Shown here piece after piece: positions 8,462 through 16,914 of a DNA stretch of 35,763 bases (its first letter is position 1; each line of letters starts with the position of its first letter). Source of the stretch: Halorientalis sp. (GTDB lineage: Archaea > Halobacteriota > Halobacteria > Halobacteriales > Haloarculaceae); the NCBI RefSeq assembly GCF_028275115.1, contig NZ_JAQCNH010000015.1:1-35763 (forward strand), in the 5' to 3' direction. The position numbers and the translations under genes are program-made. The notes under the pieces were generated by a model. It made no database searches. It saw only the letters and a program-made list of their open reading frames with translations, and was not told the origin of the DNA.

Positions 8462-9235
8462 TTAGAGGTCCGGGTCTTCCATGATGTCCGGGACGCCCTT
8501 GGCCGTGATCGTCTGCCCCGTAATATACGAGGAGGCGTCGCTGGCCAGGAACTGCGTGATGTCGGCGATCTCCGCGCTGAGACCGATCCGGCGGTCGGTG
8601 TCGGACCGGTCGATCTCGTCCGCGGTGACCCCCATCTGGCTCTCGACGCCGGGTGTGGCGACGAAACCGGGTGCGATGCAGTTGACGCGGACACCGTCGT
8701 CGGACCACTCGAAAGAGAGTGTCTTTGTCAGGTTGACCACGGCGGCCTTTGCAGCGGCGTAGTGGCTCATGAACGGGGCACCGTCCTGCCCGGCGACGCT
8801 GGCGAAATTGACGATGGTCCCCCCGTCGCCTTCGCGCATGACTTCGCCCGCGGCCTGTGTGCAGTGATAGGTCCCGTGGAGGTTGATGTCCACGATGGTC
8901 TTCCAGCCGTTCTCGCTGATGCCCTCGAAGTTGGCCATGAAGGAGGCCCCGGCGTTGTTGACGAGGATGTCTACGCCGCCGAACTCCTCGACGGTCGCCT
9001 CGACCAGCGCGTCGACCGCGTCGCGCTCGGTCACGTCACACTCGATTGCGAGACACTCGCCGCCGTCCGCGGCGTTGATACCCTCGGCCACCGCGTCGAC
9101 TTTCTCTTGCTCGCGCGAGCAGATGACCACGTCGGCACCGTCGTCTGCGAACCGCTCTGCGATGGACTGGCCAATCCCCTGCGACGCACCCGTGACGATG
9201 GCCGTCTGTCCCTCAACTGCGAACTGCTTCCTCAT
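8462..9235 (-). CDS. SDR-family NAD(P)-dependent oxidoreductase
   Basis: 257 residues, a classical short-chain dehydrogenase/reductase. The nucleotide loop TGASQGIG is at 15-22, NNAG at 93-96, the catalytic Ser at 146 in NFASVAG, and Tyr159 with Lys163 in SHYAAAKAA. The strand-2 end reads VVICSRE; Ser40-Arg41 without an Asp points to NADPH preference. It resembles FabG-like 3-oxoacyl reductases and 2,4-dienoyl-CoA reductases, so reduction of an acyl-CoA derivative is plausible. It is the last gene on the minus strand before the divergent export cassette. A palindrome at 9260-9275 overlaps its TATA region. Confidence 0.88.
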   Translation of the reverse strand: MRKQFAVEGQTAIVTGASQGIGQSIAERFADDGADVVICSREQEKVDAVAEGINAADGGECLAIECDVTERDAVDALVEATVEEFGGVDILVNNAGASFMANFEGISENGWKTIVDINLHGTYHCTQAAGEVMREGDGGTIVNFASVAGQDGAPFMSHYAAAKAAVVNLTKTLSFEWSDDGVRVNCIAPGFVATPGVESQMGVTADEIDRSDTDRRIGLSAEIADITQFLASDASSYITGQTITAKGVPDIMEDPDL

Positions 9236-9259
9236 CGGCCTGCCTCCGTTTCAGTTACC

Positions 9260-9275
9260 ATTGTTAATCAACAAT
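9260..9275. promoter_or_regulatory. Palindrome ATTGTT-AATC-AACAAT over the SDR promoter
   Basis: Six-base perfect arms with a four-base centre, placed 25-40 bases before the SDR start at 9235. The minus-strand TATA-like stretch TTAACAAT is part of it, so a bound regulator would block TBP. A similar CCATTGTT half-site lies before the MBL hydrolase gene near 15869-15876. Confidence 0.5.
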
Positions 9276-9439
9276 TCCGGGTTCAAGCTCAGTGTTAATA
9301 AATCTGCAGATACGGATGGCGTCACGGTTCGGCCGGTCACTGACAGTGTTTCTGTCTGTGAAGTCGAGAAAAAAGCTTCTAATGTAAAGCTACGACATAG
9401 CGGGATGTGAAACAATGGTCCCCGGCTACAGTTCCACTC

Positions 9440-9445
9440 GGAGGT
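9440..9445 (+). promoter_or_regulatory. Strong Shine-Dalgarno site GGAGGT
   Basis: GGAGGT matches the 16S rRNA 3' end and stands 7 bases before the ATG at 9453, so it fixes that start. It implies a leadered transcript, unlike most genes in this window. AT-rich candidates for the promoter lie around 9369-9390. Confidence 0.65.
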
Positions 9446-9452
9446 CGCAGAT

Positions 9453-10958
9453 ATGAGACCCAGCGTAGAACGACCGCTGTCGGCGGTGGCAGTGACGCTG
9501 CTCGCGGTGTTGCTGGTCGCGTCTGCGGCTGGGTCATCGCTCGCAGTCGCGACGGCGACGAACAGCACTCAGTCGTCCGGCCCCCAGATTTCGCTCAGTG
9601 ACGTGCGAGTCACGCCCTCACAGCCAGCGCCCGGAGATCTGACCGAGATCAGCGCCGAGATCTCGAACGCGGCGGCCAGTTCCGAGAGCGCCGAGATCCG
9701 GACGGTCCGACTGGAGAGTCGTAACGAGTTCAAACGGTACGGACAGATACAGTCTCTCGGGACGGTGACTCCCGGGGGGTCGGTGAATGCGCCGCTGACG
9801 GCGACGTTCGAGGAAGCCGGGGTCAAGAAACTCCAGTTGGCCGTGGTCGTGGAGACGGACGACGAGGAGCTGATTCGGTTCAACTACCCGGTGACCGTCG
9901 TCGTTTCGGAGAGCGGTCCGAAGATGAGCGTCGACGTGGCGGGGTCGGTCGGCAACAACCGCGAAATCGCGGTCAACGTCTCGAACGGTCAGCGCGAAGC
10001 CATCCGGAACCTCGACCTCACAGTCGACGGGCAGAACGTGCAGATCACCGATTCCGAGCGCCTCGACGCGAGACTCGAGTCCGGAACCAAGCGGACGTTT
10101 ACCTTCACCGGGTCGGTTCAGGACGGTGAGACGGGCACTGCCACCGCGACTCTGGAGTACACGAACGCGATGGGACAGACCCTGGAACTCAAACGGACGG
10201 CTCGACTCGGCGTCGAAGCCGGTTCGGCGGCCCTCGACGGGCCGCAACTGGCTCTCTCGGTGGCCGACGGACTGCCCGATACGACCCGACCGGTGAACGT
10301 CACCGTGGCAAACGGACTCGACGGCGAGTTGAGCCAGGTCGAACTGTCCGTCGACTCCCCGGTCGCGACGTTCACCGCCACCGAGCGGGTCACCTCGGGG
10401 CTCCAGGCCGGCGAGACGACCGACTTCCGATTTCCGGCCCGCGTGGCCGAGAGCGGGTCCTACCCGGTGACGGTGACACTCAATTACACCGACGACGGCA
10501 CCCGTAAGCAGGTTACGGACCGGTTCCAGGCTGCGTTCGAGGCACCGCCGAACCCCGGCGCCGTCGAACTCACCGGTGTCGAAGCAATCACACAGGGCGG
10601 GACGGTCGAGATTACCGCCACCGCGAGCAACGTCGGCTCGGACGAGGTGGAGTCGATTATCGTCTCGACAGCCGAAAGCGAGACCGTCGGCCGCGAGAAG
10701 TACTTCGTCGGGTCGGTCGACGCGAGCGACTTCTCCTCGTTCACCATCACGCCACCGGTCACGGGGAACGTCTCGACGGTCCCGATCGAAGTGAGCTACG
10801 TGGTCGACGGCGTTCGCCGCAACTATACGACCGAGATTCCGGTCACACAGAGCGCGACGCCGGACCGCCCGCCTCAGCAGGGCGGCCTTCCCATCGTGCC
10901 CATCCTCGTGGTCGTGGCTCTGATCGCGGCAGGCGTAATCTACCGCCGGCGGGGGTGA
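9453..10958 (+). CDS. Secreted CARDB/COG1361-like repeat protein with C-terminal membrane anchor
   Basis: 501 residues. It has a Sec-type signal (residues about 8-33, LSAVAVTLLAVLLVASAAGS) and one C-terminal span (GLPIVPILVVVALIAAGVIY) followed by RRRG, so nearly the whole protein is outside the cell. The body consists of repeated beta-rich modules of about 90-130 residues with phrases such as VRVTPSQPAPGDLTEISAEI, REIAVNVSNGQREAIRNLDL, TRPVNVTVANGLDGELSQVEL and GGTVEITATASNVGSDEVES, the CARDB/NPCBM-like immunoglobulin pattern of COG1361. It overlaps the ABC ATPase gene by 4 bases. COG1361 proteins are often encoded with MacB-type ABC systems and may act as the external partner, as MacA does in bacteria (inference). 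Confidence 0.82.
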   Translation: MRPSVERPLSAVAVTLLAVLLVASAAGSSLAVATATNSTQSSGPQISLSDVRVTPSQPAPGDLTEISAEISNAAASSESAEIRTVRLESRNEFKRYGQIQSLGTVTPGGSVNAPLTATFEEAGVKKLQLAVVVETDDEELIRFNYPVTVVVSESGPKMSVDVAGSVGNNREIAVNVSNGQREAIRNLDLTVDGQNVQITDSERLDARLESGTKRTFTFTGSVQDGETGTATATLEYTNAMGQTLELKRTARLGVEAGSAALDGPQLALSVADGLPDTTRPVNVTVANGLDGELSQVELSVDSPVATFTATERVTSGLQAGETTDFRFPARVAESGSYPVTVTLNYTDDGTRKQVTDRFQAAFEAPPNPGAVELTGVEAITQGGTVEITATASNVGSDEVESIIVSTAESETVGREKYFVGSVDASDFSSFTITPPVTGNVSTVPIEVSYVVDGVRRNYTTEIPVTQSATPDRPPQQGGLPIVPILVVVALIAAGVIYRRRG

Positions 10959-11737
10959 TCGCTGTGGCACCTGCACCGGGAGACGACGGTGTCACCGCCG
11001 ACGTGACCGGCGGGACCGTCCCGACGGACGAGATTATCCGCGGGACCGACGTGGTCAAAGAGTACGAGACGGGCGGACAGACGGTCCGGGCGCTGAAAGG
11101 CGTCGACTTCGGCATCGCGCCCGCCGACTTCGTCGCGGTCGTCGGTCCTTCTGGGAGCGGGAAATCGACGCTGTTGAATCTGCTCGGCCTGCTGGACGTG
11201 GCGACGAGTGGCGACGTGCGCCTACGCGGCGAGGACGTGTCGACGTTCACCGATCGGGAGCAGACCCGCAAACGAAAGGAGACCATCGGATTCGTCTTCC
11301 AGAGTTTCTACCTGATCCCGACGCTCACGGCGCTGGAAAACGTCGAGATGCCACGGATGCTCGACCGAACGCCCACGCAGACCCGCGAGCGGGCGACACA
11401 ACTGCTCGAACGCGTCGGGTTGGGTGACCGGCTCGACCACTACCCCGACGAGTTGTCGGGTGGACAGAAACAGCGTGTCGCCATCGCGCGGTCGTTGATA
11501 AACGACCCGGATATTCTGCTGGCCGACGAGCCGACTGGAAACCTCGACCGGGACACCGGCGACCGGATTCTCGAACTGTTCGACGAACTACGCACCGACG
11601 AGAACGTCGCCGTCGTCACCGTGACCCACGACGACTACGTGGCCGAGGCCGCCGACCGCGTCGTGACTCTCATCGACGGCCGGGTTCGGGAGACCGAAGA
11701 CCGCCGAGCGAACTTCGAGGAGGGTCCCGATACGTGA
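10955..11737 (+). CDS. ABC transporter ATP-binding protein, MacB/LolD type
   Basis: 260 residues. The nucleotide-binding domain is complete: Walker A GPSGSGKST (64-72), Q-loop Gln116 in FVFQSFYLIPTLTALENV, signature LSGGQKQR (167-174), Walker B ILLADEPTGNLD (187-198) and switch His in VTVTHD. The FYLIPTLTALENV and DEPTGNLD phrases are typical of the MacB/LolD/FtsE branch, which powers mechanotransmission rather than transport through the membrane. The GTG start at 10955 overlaps the preceding TGA, and a second GTG at 10964 is possible. An N-terminal extension of about 28 residues precedes the fold. Its own stop overlaps the GTG of the first permease, so the three genes are translationally coupled. 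Confidence 0.9.
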   Translation: MIAVAPAPGDDGVTADVTGGTVPTDEIIRGTDVVKEYETGGQTVRALKGVDFGIAPADFVAVVGPSGSGKSTLLNLLGLLDVATSGDVRLRGEDVSTFTDREQTRKRKETIGFVFQSFYLIPTLTALENVEMPRMLDRTPTQTRERATQLLERVGLGDRLDHYPDELSGGQKQRVAIARSLINDPDILLADEPTGNLDRDTGDRILELFDELRTDENVAVVTVTHDDYVAEAADRVVTLIDGRVRETEDRRANFEEGPDT

Positions 11738-12915
11738 ACCCGATCCGCTGGCTCGTCGGCCGGTTTCCGACGCTGGCGCTGGCTCGACGAAACCTCTCGC
11801 GTGCGACTCTCCGCTCGGCACTCGCCGTCACGGCCGTCGTCATCGGTGTCGTGGCCATCGGTGCGATCGGCATGGGCGGCGAGGCGTTCAAGCAGGACCA
11901 GCTCGAAGCCTACGAGGGGTTCGGCGGGACGGCGACCGTCGAGCCCGCCTCGTACATCGAGGAGGGCAATCTCACCAACACCGAACTCTCGGACGGTGAC
12001 GTCGACCGCATCAGACAGGCCGCTGGTAGCGCGACGGTGTTGTCCGTCCACGAGCCGACCGACGCGCTCGTTCAGACCCAGTCCGGGACGCTCCTGTTCC
12101 GGGCACAGATAAATGGACTCGCGAACCCAGGCGAGTTTTACGAGACACGGAACGGAACGATTCCGGACAACTGGCGACAGACGGTCGTGATCGGCTCGCG
12201 GATCGCCGACCAGAACGATCTCGAACCGGGTGACAGGCTTCGGGTGAACGTCAGCGACGAGTTCGACAGGAACTTCGAAATCGCGGCGGTCCTGCGACCG
12301 CAGGGGTTCAGCGCCCCGCTGGGTGCCGACCGGACGGTGTTCGTCCCGACCTCGCAGTTCGAGAGCGGCGGCTACGAGCAGGTCATCGTCCGTGTCGACA
12401 CGAGAACAGGGTCTATCGATGGCGCATCACAGGCCATCGAACAGGAGTTCAACGCCCGCGAGCAGGTCGTCAGAGTCGAGCAGGTCCAGGAGCAACGCGA
12501 GCAGTTCACCGAGTTTTTCAGCACGGTCAACCAGTTCCTGATCGGCGTCGGTGCGATTTCGCTGCTCGTGGCCGCGGTCACCATCGCTAACACGATGCTG
12601 ATGTCGGCCATCGAGCGCGAGAGCGAAATCGGTGTACTCCGTGCATACGGCTACCCGAAGCGGGCAGTGGTCAGCCTCCTCGTCGCCGAGTCTACGATTC
12701 TCGGCGTGGTCGGTGCAGTCGTCGGCGCGCCCATCGCGGTGGGAATCGGTATGGCGGTGAATCAGCTACTGCTCGGCGACCCGCTGGCGTTTACCGCCGT
12801 GGGGATTCAGTACGTCGGACTCGGGGTCGCCTTCGGCGTCGTGACCGCGCTGGTCGCGGGTCTGTACCCGGCGTGGAAGGCGGCCAACAAACGGCCCGTG
12901 GAGGCGTTGGACTGA
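11734..12915 (+). CDS. MacB/FtsX-like ABC permease, first of two
   Basis: 393 residues. The topology is that of MacB: a short cytoplasmic N-terminus, one span (about 25-47, SALAVTAVVIGVVAIGAIG), a large external domain of about 220 residues, then three spans in the FtsX domain (FLIGVGAISLLVAAVTIANTM, LGVVGAVVGAPIAVGIGMAV, GVAFGVVTALVAGLYPAW). The cytoplasmic loop ERESEIGVLRAYGYPKRAV is the conserved coupling region for the ATPase. The GTG start overlaps the ATPase stop. It is a paralogue of the next gene (shared N-terminus, AFKQ motif, PAW-AAN-RPVEAL end), so the two may form a heterodimer. Confidence 0.88.
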   Translation: MNPIRWLVGRFPTLALARRNLSRATLRSALAVTAVVIGVVAIGAIGMGGEAFKQDQLEAYEGFGGTATVEPASYIEEGNLTNTELSDGDVDRIRQAAGSATVLSVHEPTDALVQTQSGTLLFRAQINGLANPGEFYETRNGTIPDNWRQTVVIGSRIADQNDLEPGDRLRVNVSDEFDRNFEIAAVLRPQGFSAPLGADRTVFVPTSQFESGGYEQVIVRVDTRTGSIDGASQAIEQEFNAREQVVRVEQVQEQREQFTEFFSTVNQFLIGVGAISLLVAAVTIANTMLMSAIERESEIGVLRAYGYPKRAVVSLLVAESTILGVVGAVVGAPIAVGIGMAVNQLLLGDPLAFTAVGIQYVGLGVAFGVVTALVAGLYPAWKAANKRPVEALD

Positions 12916-12928
12916 TGTCGGACGGTAT

Positions 12929-12934
12929 GGAGGG
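12929..12934 (+). promoter_or_regulatory. Shine-Dalgarno site of the second permease
   Basis: GGAGGG, 6 bases before the ATG at 12941, in the 25-base gap between the two permease genes. It supports independent initiation inside a polycistronic message. Confidence 0.6.
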
Positions 12935-12940
12935 ACGACG

Positions 12941-14107
12941 ATGAGCTGGCTCCGGGCGATCACGGGTCGGTTCCCGTCGATAGTCATCGCCCGCCGGAAC
13001 GTCTCCCGAGCGCGCACGCGGTCGTTACTAGCGGCAGCGGCGATCATGATCGGGGTCGTCGCCATCGGGGCCATCGGGGCCGGCGGCGCCGCGTTCAAGC
13101 AGAGCCAACTCGACCGGGTTCAGGAGCAGGGTGCGACGAACGTCTACGTCTCGCCAGGCCTCGACAGGGAGGAGCGACATTTCGACCGGACCGACCTGAT
13201 GCAGATCGACGAGACGGTGGGTGGGGCCACCATCGTCGCCACGGAGTCGCGCTCGATGGAGTACCGGATCCGATTTGAACAGCAGCGCGACGTCTCGGCG
13301 ACGTACCTCGACGATCCACGCAGGCTCTACGAGGTCGCGGCCGGGGAGATTCCGAAGAACTGGCGGCGCAGCGCGGTCGTCTCCAACGAGTTCGCGCTGC
13401 GGCACGGTATCGAACCCGGTGACCGGATTATGCTCGCGCCGGAGCCCGACGAGGGGGAGGACGCGGTGTTCAGCCCGTATCGCGTGACGGCCGTGCTGGC
13501 CGAGACGCAGGCGTTCGGGGCCGACGAGGTGTACCTGCCCATCGAAGCGACCGGGGACCGGCAGTACAGTCAGGTCCGCATCACGACCCAGTCGGTCGGT
13601 GAAGCCGAGGCCGCCGCCAGGGCGTTGCGCGAGGAGTTCAACGGCCGGAAAGACACGCTGATTGTCTTCGAGCTTACGTCGCTCGTTCGCCTGTTCAAAT
13701 CCATCGTCAACGGAATCAACGTCTTCCTGGCAGGCCTCGGGTCGCTGTCGCTACTGGTCGCCGGCGTCTCGATCGCCAACACGATGTTGATGTCGGTGAC
13801 CAAACGGCGCGAGGAGATCGGCGTCCTCCGCGCGGTCGGGTACTCGAAGGCCGACATTCTGCGGATTCTGCTGGTGGAAGCCGCACTGCTTGGGGCCATC
13901 GGCGCTGGAATCGGCATCGTACTGGCCCTGCTGGTCGTGCTAGCTGCGAACGCCATCTTCCTCGGAGACCCTCTCGCGTTCACCTCCGAGTCGCTCCTCT
14001 ATCTGGTCGGCGCGGTCGTGTTCGGAATCGGGACCAGCCTCGTCGCGGGCGCGTACCCGGCCTGGCGGGCCGCCAACGAACGCCCCGTCGAAGCTCTCCG
14101 GGGCTGA
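12941..14107 (+). CDS. MacB/FtsX-like ABC permease, second of two
   Basis: 388 residues with the same layout as the preceding permease: a first span (LLAAAAIMIGVVAIGAIGAGG), an external domain opening AFKQSQLDRVQEQGATNVYV, then three C-terminal spans (VFLAGLGSLSLLVAGVSIANTM, LLGAIGAGIGIVLALLVVLAA, VGAVVFGIGTSLVAGAYPAW). The coupling loop reads TKRREEIGVLRAVGYSKADI. Identity to its neighbour is concentrated in the first 50 and the last 130 residues, while the external domains differ, as expected of a duplicated pair that specialised. It is the last gene of the cassette and is followed by a new promoter at 14154-14163. Confidence 0.88.
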   Translation: MSWLRAITGRFPSIVIARRNVSRARTRSLLAAAAIMIGVVAIGAIGAGGAAFKQSQLDRVQEQGATNVYVSPGLDREERHFDRTDLMQIDETVGGATIVATESRSMEYRIRFEQQRDVSATYLDDPRRLYEVAAGEIPKNWRRSAVVSNEFALRHGIEPGDRIMLAPEPDEGEDAVFSPYRVTAVLAETQAFGADEVYLPIEATGDRQYSQVRITTQSVGEAEAAARALREEFNGRKDTLIVFELTSLVRLFKSIVNGINVFLAGLGSLSLLVAGVSIANTMLMSVTKRREEIGVLRAVGYSKADILRILLVEAALLGAIGAGIGIVLALLVVLAANAIFLGDPLAFTSESLLYLVGAVVFGIGTSLVAGAYPAWRAANERPVEALRG

Positions 14108-14153
14108 TTCACGGTCCCCGTCACTATCAGATTCCGTAAACGAACGACGGTAG

Positions 14154-14163
14154 TTATTAATAA
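14154..14163 (+). promoter_or_regulatory. TATA box of the acyl-CoA ligase gene
   Basis: TTATTAATAA, centred 27 bases before the ATG at 14185. It is too close to the in-frame ATG at 14170 to serve it, so it decides the start in favour of 14185. Confidence 0.6.
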
Positions 14164-14184
14164 TGTTGAATGGTATCAGATGGC

Positions 14185-15762
14185 ATGGACCTGCGGAATC
14201 TTGGAGACGACCCCCTGGAGGGGAACGCGGCCGAACTGCACGACCGGACGGCGGCGGTAGACGGCGCGCTCACCGCTATCGAGGCGGACGGCGAGTCGAT
14301 GACGCACGTCGAGTTGCGTGACCGGTCGGCAGCTTTCGCCGGCGGCCTCCACGACCTCGGCGTGGAGCCCGGCGACCGAATCGTCCTCTACCTGCCAAAC
14401 GGGCCGACCTACGTCGTGGCGTCGCTTGGGGGACTGAAGGCTGGAGCGCCCGTCTCGTTCATGAATCCCCAGTACAAACCCCGGGAGATGGTCCACCAGC
14501 TCGAGGACACCGACGCCGAAGCCATCGTCACACACTGGTGGCTCCGTGGTACCGTCGACGACGCGCTCGAAGAGACCGCGGTCGACCCGGTAGTCATCAC
14601 CGCGGGTGACCGGGAGCAGGTGCCCGACGACGACCATCACGTCGACGACGTGTCGGGCGACCCGACACACGTCGAGCGCGACAGCGACGAGGTGGCGCTC
14701 CAGCCCTACACCAGCGGGACGACGGGTCAGCCAAAAGGCGTCCAGTTGACACACCGGAACGTCCGTGCACAGGGCGTCGACATGCTGGTCGACGACGACG
14801 AGAACGCCCCGCTGACGCCGGCGGAGCTCAAGAGCCTGATCTGGTTGCCGATGTACCACATCACGGGGTTCATTCACTGCGGCTGGCAGCCGCTGCTGTA
14901 CGGCGGGTCGCTCCACCTCCGGAGCGCGATGCGGTGGGACGCTGCGGACGCCATGGCGACCATCGAAGCACTCGACATTAGCCACTTCGTGGGCGTCACG
15001 ACGATGTACGTCGACATGGTCAACGACGAGACCTTCGGCGACCACGACCTGTCGAGTCTGGAAGTCGCCGCCGAGGGGGGCGCGAAGATGGCTGTCGCCG
15101 TCCAGCGGGAGTTCGAGGAGACCGCCAGCGTCGACATCACCGAAGGGTACGGCCTGACGGAAACCTGTGGCGCGACCCACACGGAGAATCAAACCGCCTT
15201 CGGCCACCGAGAGGGGACCGTCGGTCAGCCTCTCCAGATGACCGACTCGAAGATCGTCGACGCCGAGGGCGAGGAGGTGATGCCCGGCGAGGAGGGGGAA
15301 CTCCTCGTGCGCGGCCCACAGGTCATGCCCGGCTACCACGACCTCCCCGAGGCGACCGAGTCGGCGTTCACCGAACACGGATTCTTCAGGACCGGCGACG
15401 TTGCCCGTCGCGACCCGGACAACTACTACGAGATCGTCGATCGAAAAAAACACGTCATCGTCACCGCCGGCTACAACGTCTACCCCAGCGAGGTCGAGGA
15501 ACTGCTCACGGAGCACGACGCCCTCGCAGAGGCCGCAGTCGTCGGAATCGACGACGAGCGGAGAAACGAAATTCCCGTGGCGCACGTCGTCCCTCGCCCC
15601 GAAATCGAACCCGGCAACGACGTGACCGCCGACGAGGTCAAGCAGTTCGCACTCGACGAACTGGCCGAGTACAAGCACCCACGCCACGTCGAGTTCGTCG
15701 ACAGCCTCCCTCGGACGACCAGCGGGAAAATCCAAAAATACAAACTCCGAGACGACCACTAG
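14185..15762 (+). CDS. Acyl-CoA synthetase / AMP-binding ligase
   Basis: 525 residues of the ANL adenylating superfamily; it would activate a carboxylic acid to an acyl-adenylate and then its CoA thioester. The P-loop YTSGTTGQPKG is at 175-185. It is followed by LPMYHITGFIHCGWQP, GYGLTETCGATHTENQ (A5), the RTGDVARRDPDNYYEIVDRKKHVI hinge region (A7/A8), GYNVYPSEVEE, and the catalytic Lys in RTTSGKIQKYKL. An upstream ATG at 14170 would add five residues but leaves no room for the promoter. The gene starts the acyl-CoA block. Substrate chain length cannot be read from sequence; the 525-residue size fits medium-chain or aromatic/branched acid ligases better than the long-chain enzyme at 26587-28575. 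Confidence 0.87.
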   Translation: MDLRNLGDDPLEGNAAELHDRTAAVDGALTAIEADGESMTHVELRDRSAAFAGGLHDLGVEPGDRIVLYLPNGPTYVVASLGGLKAGAPVSFMNPQYKPREMVHQLEDTDAEAIVTHWWLRGTVDDALEETAVDPVVITAGDREQVPDDDHHVDDVSGDPTHVERDSDEVALQPYTSGTTGQPKGVQLTHRNVRAQGVDMLVDDDENAPLTPAELKSLIWLPMYHITGFIHCGWQPLLYGGSLHLRSAMRWDAADAMATIEALDISHFVGVTTMYVDMVNDETFGDHDLSSLEVAAEGGAKMAVAVQREFEETASVDITEGYGLTETCGATHTENQTAFGHREGTVGQPLQMTDSKIVDAEGEEVMPGEEGELLVRGPQVMPGYHDLPEATESAFTEHGFFRTGDVARRDPDNYYEIVDRKKHVIVTAGYNVYPSEVEELLTEHDALAEAAVVGIDDERRNEIPVAHVVPRPEIEPGNDVTADEVKQFALDELAEYKHPRHVEFVDSLPRTTSGKIQKYKLRDDH

Positions 15763-15873
15763 TGCTATACTGTCGATTGTAAACGAGCGTTCGGTCGAGA
15801 ACGGCCCGGATGTTAAATAAACTGCCCCATATATCAGGTTCCGTTATCATTTTGGCCGCAATTAGCTTCCATT

Positions 15874-15900
15874 GTTGTGTTCTAGGACAACGCTTATCAG
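15874..15900 (+). promoter_or_regulatory. Promoter of the MBL-HAD operon with an adjacent inverted repeat
   Basis: CTTATCAG at 15893-15900 lies about 28 bases before the ATG at 15925 and is the likely TATA box. Just upstream, GTTGT (15874-15878) and ACAAC (15887-15891) form an inverted repeat with an 8-base centre, preceded by CCATT. The position right beside the TATA box suggests an operator. Confidence 0.45.
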
Positions 15901-15924
15901 TCGGAAGGCTCTCGTATTCGGAAA

Positions 15925-16914
15925 ATGAACGACCGAGGAGAGCAGATGCAGGGGTCGAAGACGGTACATCGGCTGGAGTGTAACGTGGACTGGCCGCCGG
16001 GGAACGTCGCCGCGTACTTCGTCGACTGCGCCGAGCCGATTCTGTTCGACGCCGGGATGGCGGGCGAGACGGCCCGGGAGGAACTGACCGACGACCTCGC
16101 GCCACACGGCCACGAGTTCGCGGACATCGAACACCTGGTCGTCACCCACCCACACACCGACCACATCGGACAGGTGCAGGCGGTCGTCGACGCCGCCGAC
16201 CCCGAATTGTACGCGCCCGCGTCGGTCCGGGGCCGGTTCGAGCGTGACCCGAAGAGCCTGGAGACGACGGTTCGAACGAACGCGCAGGCCGCCGGTGTCC
16301 AGGGTGAGTATCTCGACGACGCAGTCGAGATGTCTGTCGAGTCATTGGAACGAGACAGCAGCCTCCTGCCTAGCGAGGCCGTCGACCACTGGCTCGGTCG
16401 TGGCGAGACCATCGACGTGGGCCCACTTACCATCGAGACGGTTCACACGCCCGGCCACCAGGCCGATCACCTCTGTTATTTGGCCGACCTGGGCGACGAG
16501 CGCGTCCTCTTTTCGGGCGACATGGCGCTTGGCACGTTCCGGCCCGTGGCGATGCACACCGGCTTCGACGAGGGCTACGAGGACGCTATCGGCGCGTTCT
16601 ACACCGCCCTCGACCGTCTCGCGGAGCGAGACGTGGACCGCGTGTTCACCGGCCACGATGCACCCCACACGGCGTTCGCGGACCGGGTCGAACACGACCG
16701 TGAAAGTTTAAACCGATTGCTCGGCCGCACCCGGGAGGCACTGGAGACCGGCAGCGGTTCGACGGCCGTCGACATCGCCTTCCAGCGCTCGGGCGACCGC
16801 AACATGGAGTACCTGGTCATCGAAACCGCCAGCGCGCTAGCCCACCTTGACGGCGAGGGGGTTCTGACGAGCGAGACGGACGAGCACGGCGTCCGTCGGT
16901 ACGAGGTCGTATGA
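15925..16914 (+). CDS. MBL-fold metallo-hydrolase (LACTB2-like layout)
   Basis: 329 residues. The dinuclear metal motif is THPHTDH (His75, His77, Asp79, His80), followed by HTPGHQADHLCYL (third-ligand His), LFSGDMALG (bridging Asp) and FTGHDAPH (last His). A C-terminal winged-helix-like part (about 255-329) is the layout of LACTB2-type and related thioester or phosphoester hydrolases. In this block of CoA-thioester genes an acyl-CoA thioesterase or lactone hydrolase role is plausible but not shown. Its TGA overlaps the ATG of the HAD gene by 4 bases, so the two should be made together. The message appears leaderless. Confidence 0.83.
   Translation: MNDRGEQMQGSKTVHRLECNVDWPPGNVAAYFVDCAEPILFDAGMAGETAREELTDDLAPHGHEFADIEHLVVTHPHTDHIGQVQAVVDAADPELYAPASVRGRFERDPKSLETTVRTNAQAAGVQGEYLDDAVEMSVESLERDSSLLPSEAVDHWLGRGETIDVGPLTIETVHTPGHQADHLCYLADLGDERVLFSGDMALGTFRPVAMHTGFDEGYEDAIGAFYTALDRLAERDVDRVFTGHDAPHTAFADRVEHDRESLNRLLGRTREALETGSGSTAVDIAFQRSGDRNMEYLVIETASALAHLDGEGVLTSETDEHGVRRYEVV

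Noticed and set aside
14176-15759. 527-codon minus-strand open frame
   Set aside because: Complement of the acyl-CoA ligase, whose motifs are complete; the antisense product shows no family features.
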